Origin: Phragmites australis
Lineage: Eukaryota; Streptophyta; Magnoliopsida; Poales; Poaceae
Length of the DNA: 64,000 nt
Assembly (NCBI RefSeq): GCF_958298935.1
Contig: NC_084921.1
Coordinates: 48,905,001-48,969,000, forward strand
Direction: 5' to 3'
Of this stretch, positions 59,999 through 64,000 are shown piece after piece. Under the pieces are notes generated by a model that was not told the origin of the DNA, searched no databases, and saw only the letters and a list, made by a program, of their open reading frames with translations. How positions within the stretch are numbered: the first letter of the stretch is position 1; the number at the start of each line of letters is the position of its first letter. A program made the translations under genes and the position numbers.

Positions 59999-60734
59999 CT
60001 CTCTACTGAGTGCACATAGGATATTTACCCCTTTTCAGGGCATCGGGCTCTCACCTTAGCATGACGGGCTCTCTCCCGCTTCCTTTCCCTCTCTACTTCG
60101 TGTGCTTGAGCCACGGTGCACTCCTTCACGGCATTCCTGATGCGCTCCTCCTTATGTCGCTTCATCCGTAGCTGTTCCTAAGCCAGAATAGAGGTGTTGC
60201 CATTTAATTTATGAGTAAAGCTCTCTCGTGTGGTCACTTCGTGTCTAAAGTCTGAGTTAGGACAGAAGTGTTGTCATTTAATGGTTAAAGCTGAGTCGTG
60301 TGGTCATTTCGTATCTAAAGCCTGATTCATGACAGACGTGTGGTCATTTCATGCATAAATCTATGTCATGTGATGTAACGTAGTATTTTATTTGCGCATT
60401 GCTATACTTTAGGATGAAACGAGAACACATGTAATAAAACCATGACTAATAACATAGTAACAACACAAACATCATACATGTCATGCCAAACACATAATAT
60501 AAATAACATAAACATGTACAAGTACTATCTAAAGACGTAGCCAAGGGGTGTCGCCATGGCCGCGGGCATGCTTCTTGGGGGACGTGCTCACTCGCACTGC
60601 CCCCTCGCATGTGGACCTCCGCATACTAGGCACTCCTTGCAGGGACGTGCTCCCTCAGCATCGTCCATATCATTTCCAATACGTCGAGTTTTGCGTCATC
60701 TCTTTGTGTCGACCTTGCTATCTGGTTCTGGAAT
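59999..60734. other. downstream flank of the Mutator-like transposase
   Basis: A minus-strand frame at about 60164-60030 encodes a short, highly charged Lys/Arg/Glu peptide (RERKRERARH) that could be the tail of a transposon-carried gene. At about 60185-60370 three imperfect units with TCGTGTGGTCA(C/T)TTCGT, TAAAGCCTGA and GACAGA recur with a period near 65 bp. No intact gene was seen. Confidence 0.45.
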
Positions 60735-62913
60735 TCAAAATGGATGACTTTCAGGCGGCTTTGTGAAGTTCTTCACCGCCTGCCACCCAAGCAACTCGCG
60801 CAACCAAGTACTTTGTACGGCTTTCTTGCGGTAGTGCGGTGACACAAAATACTCCGACTCTATGCCGCCCTTTGGGCAGCAAGTTAGCACATGAGAGCAA
60901 GGCAAATGCAACAATGATGGCTTGTTGCAAGTGTACTCGCACTTGTTGTCCTTTGGCCACAACCTGCATTCAATTGTAATTTTCTTCCTTTTGATACCCA
61001 TTCCACCCTTGTCACGCAACATCATCTTGAAGATGTGCTGACGATTACCAACAATATGAACTCTGTGTGACTGGCCCTTCCTGCTCTTCTCTTTCATGTA
61101 AGACATTATCTTCACCGTATACACCCTTTGTGGGTTGGCTATATATAGCGTGGCCTTACTGTAACGCTCTTAGAGATACCACTGCGTTCCACGAGTGACT
61201 CCCTGCATAATTGCCACTAACGGCAGTGACATATTCCCTTTCATTACCCAATTATAAATCTCGGTGAGGTTAGTTATCATAATTCCATAACGTGAACCAT
61301 CAATATACACAATGAGTGTCCATTTCTCTCATGATTCATGTCTAATCCAGTCGGAGAAACACTCAACTCTCCTTCTACCCTTCGTTCTCCTGGTCACACT
61401 CTACGACTCAAGTGGTAAAAGCTCTAGGCCCTCGGACTCCTCCTCCCTTGATACAATTGGCTTCTTCAAAACTTTGTCCATGTGCTTTCCAGTTAGTTTA
61501 TCCAGCTCTTCGCACAATGCATCAAACTTCCTCCTTTGGTTCTCTTTGCACAGCTTCTTAAAAAGATCCATCAGGCTTTTGCTCCTGAGTTGTTTGTAGA
61601 AGTTTTCTCTGAGATGCCGCATGCACCAACGGCTATGCAAATCTGTCCACGGTAATACCTCGCCCGCACCACTCTGCATTGCGTTGATAGTGTTCAACAA
61701 GTTTGCATGACGATCGTGGAGTACGCACACGTTAGACATGTTACCAACAACACCTCTCTTAACCCATTGCAAGAACCACAACCAACTATTCATATATTCG
61801 CGTTTGACGAATGCATAAGCCAAAGGCACAAACTGGTTTTCACCATCTACCCCGATAGCTGTGAGTACATGCCCCCTGTATTTGCCTGTGAAGAATGTCC
61901 CGTACATGCACATTACCGGCTGGCAATGTTGAAATGTCTCGATCATACAACTGAATGACCAGAACGTCTACTGAAGGACTCGATCTCCATCCTGATTGAC
62001 AAATCATGAATAGCAATGCAAGTGTCTAGGTTCCTGCCCTGAATAACCTCTAGCAGTGAAGGCAAGTTGTGGTATATGTCCTTATAAGTGCAAACCTCTT
62101 CTCTAACACTTTCTATTTCGCTCTCCATGATATGTCATATGAAATCTCATACGTAAATCTGGTGTTAATAGCATGCATAACTCCAAAAGGAGACATACTA
62201 GTCTTCTTCACTATCTCTGAGTACATCACATTTGCAACAAAATTAGCGCTCATGTTCCTATGCGAGCACAGAGGTCGACTCAAGTTGTAAGTATGTGACT
62301 CAACAATAGACACTAACCATACTGTGCCACACCTCGGCAACAATCCATGAACTCGCCAAGTATAACCTTCCGCTAAACATTTGATGTCGTATGTTCGAGA
62401 ATTAGATATTACCACCTTGAACTCCCTCGCCTCCGAGAAACACCATCTCTTCATTGCATGTTACAGATGGATCTTGTCATGAAACATCTGGCCTTTGGTC
62501 ACTACGATGGGATCATACTCTCATGCCAATTCGTGTCCATCATTCACCGTCAACTTCTCCAAAGCCAAAATCGACCATTCTTCCGGCGTTCCTGCATCTG
62601 AGTCTACAAATGTGCAGAACTCATCGTTATATGCCTCCATCTGGTCCACTAATGCCACGTCCTTCTCTCCCTGATCAGCACACATCCTGACATAATTTTC
62701 TTCCCCATCGTTACGTTCTTTTCTTACAATCTGTATTTCAACCGGTGCACTAGTCTGCAAGGGTACCTCCGGAACCACACTCTCCCGCACCTCCTCATGG
62801 ACAATATTTTCACCGATAACTTCTACGGTGCTAGATCCAACTTTTGTGGACCCAACATCGCTCGCTTCTACAATGATACAGTGGAAAAAATCTCGTCTCA
62901 ACCGCAGTGACAC
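60735..62913 (-). pseudogene. Mutator-like (MuDR) transposase, inactivated
   Basis: Read from 62913 down to 60735. An acidic N-terminal part (62913-62521) is followed, after an in-frame TGA at 62521-62523 and a TAA at about 62463, by the MuDR DNA-binding-like region (62454-62113: EAREFKVVISNSRTYDIKC). The MULE transposase core is at 61946-61401 (GTFFTGKYRGHVLTAIGVDG, FVPLAYAFVK, HDRHANLL). A SWIM zinc-finger region lies at about 61124-60750 (CNKPSLLHLPCSHVLTCC). The core begins CMYGTFFTGKY, so the first catalytic Asp of the DDE triad (normally DGTF) is Tyr. With the stops and frame changes, the gene is dead. No element ends were identified. Confidence 0.85.
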
Positions 62914-63290
62914 AAAATGCTACCATTGCTTCGAACATGTAACCTCCAAGAGCTCACACTGCCAACATGTTTCTCGACGTTTAGAAATCAGAACCTTCAC
63001 CATCAAACTGCTGATGTGCTGGACTGAGTTGCAGCAAATTATATAGCCAACCTAACACTTGGGACCGTCGAATCTCTTCCGAACTATGCAATTCTGTGTC
63101 CACGAACTAGAAATTACTCGGATCTACCAAACTGTCACAATGCATGATATATCCAAGGCCGTAAAAAACCTGAACCCAACTATGGTCGACATTCCCGATT
63201 CAACAACCATACTATACTCCGTCAGTTTAAATAATTGTAATCAACATACAACAGTTACAACCATAAATTCTATTCAACCTCATCACTTGT
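62914..63290. other. 5' flank of the Mutator-like transposase
   Basis: It may contain the transposon's promoter or terminus, but no terminal inverted repeat was seen within the window. Short frames on both strands are not supported. Confidence 0.35.
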
Positions 63291-64000
63291 ATTCTATATA
63301 ACCATCAAATATCATCACTAACATACTCTTTCTATTGACACTATATCATTCTAAATGTATTGCTGTAAAAAATAATTATTCTATTCATAACAATTCGACT
63401 TCAAACTACTAAAGATTGAAAAATTAAAAACTATGTATGGTCTATGCTGAATTATCTATTTTACAAGTATCTAAATTTTTCTGATATAAATTCTAAATGA
63501 ATCATATTTTCTTCCTTTCATTCTAAATATAATATTACAAAAATCCACAACAATTCAAATATACAATTCCTACATCAACAAAAATATGTACATCTAATAA
63601 TATCAAAATTTCAAATCATATTAAGTAACATATTTTAACTCTACATTACCTAAATATTTAAACTATTCCAACCACTCTACATTTCCTAACTAACTATACT
63701 ATATTTTCTATATATAGCTAATTTCCAAATCATACCTACTCTACTTTAAATTTCATAGCCTTATTCTCCTAAATTATCTACTCTACTTGACATTTCTCTA
63801 ACTATTTTTCTAAGTATTTCTAACATTAGATTATCTAAATATTCAAACTTTTCTAAATACTCTACATTGCCGAACTACCTCAAACTATTCTAACCTAAAT
63901 TTTCAAACTATAATAAATTTTCTACCTAACTATACTAATTTTTGTAACTATTGCAAATTTTCGAACTAGATCTATTCAATTCTAAATTACCTATCCTAAC
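63291..64000. repeat. very AT-rich low-complexity DNA
   Basis: Degenerate units built from CTAAATTATCTACTCT, TTCTAACTAT and ACTATACTA phrases run to the window end. No gene was seen; it could be part of a larger satellite-like or intronic repeat continuing outside the window. Confidence 0.55.

Overview
The window is nuclear DNA from a grass, probably of the panicoid/PACMAD group. The evidence is spliced genes with GT-AG introns, GC-rich first exons beside AT-rich intergenic DNA, dense nested LTR retrotransposons, and Tourist, Stowaway, hAT, CACTA and Mutator-type elements. Nothing prokaryotic, organellar or free viral was seen. The species cannot be named from sequence alone.

Four host genes were reconstructed exon by exon, and all of them keep the reading frame across every splice. 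They are: (1) a clade A protein phosphatase 2C at 7587-9123 (+), with a promoter rich in ACGT core (ABRE/G-box) elements; (2) a HESO1-type terminal nucleotidyltransferase at 39081-44106 (+), eight coding exons, with a glutamine-rich tail expanded by a 126-bp tandem repeat; (3) a small COX7a-like respiratory protein at 44776-45062 (-), convergent with HESO1; and (4) a PMT11-type Golgi methyltransferase at 48364-53890 (-), nine exons, 690 aa. The HESO1 and PMT11 homologues are neighbours here, as At2g39740 and At2g39750 are in Arabidopsis, so this looks like very old conserved linkage.

Region by region: 1-6.1 kb holds an LTR fragment cut by the window edge, unassigned DNA, and a 990-bp solo LTR. 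6.1-9.1 kb is the PP2C promoter and gene. 9.1-15.7 kb is an element graveyard: a Stowaway MITE, a Tourist MITE, a 1.2-kb foldback element with 10-bp target duplication, CACTA-like subterminal repeats, and an array of CCGGA/TCCGG motifs. 15.7-19.9 kb is a truncated Ty3/gypsy element (LTR, primer site, leader ORF, start of gag). 20.3-35.0 kb is a decayed Tat-type Ty3/gypsy element with gag-pol, an antisense ORF, a truncated 5' LTR and a 3' LTR; a 2.9-kb solo LTR is inserted in it. 35.0-36.7 kb is LINE debris. 37-54 kb is the gene-rich block, with hAT and Tourist elements in introns and spacers. 54-60 kb is AT-rich with MITEs and microsatellites. 60-63 kb is a dead Mutator-like (MuDR) transposase gene on the minus strand, followed by AT-rich repetitive sequence.

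The host genes are not an operon and have no common pathway: ABA signalling (PP2C), small-RNA 3' uridylation (HESO1), respiration (COX7a) and wall polysaccharide modification in the Golgi (PMT). Their spacing is set by transposon insertion. No clearly new biological system was found. The least explained structures are the foldback element, the HESO1 tail expansion, and the antisense ORF of the Tat element.
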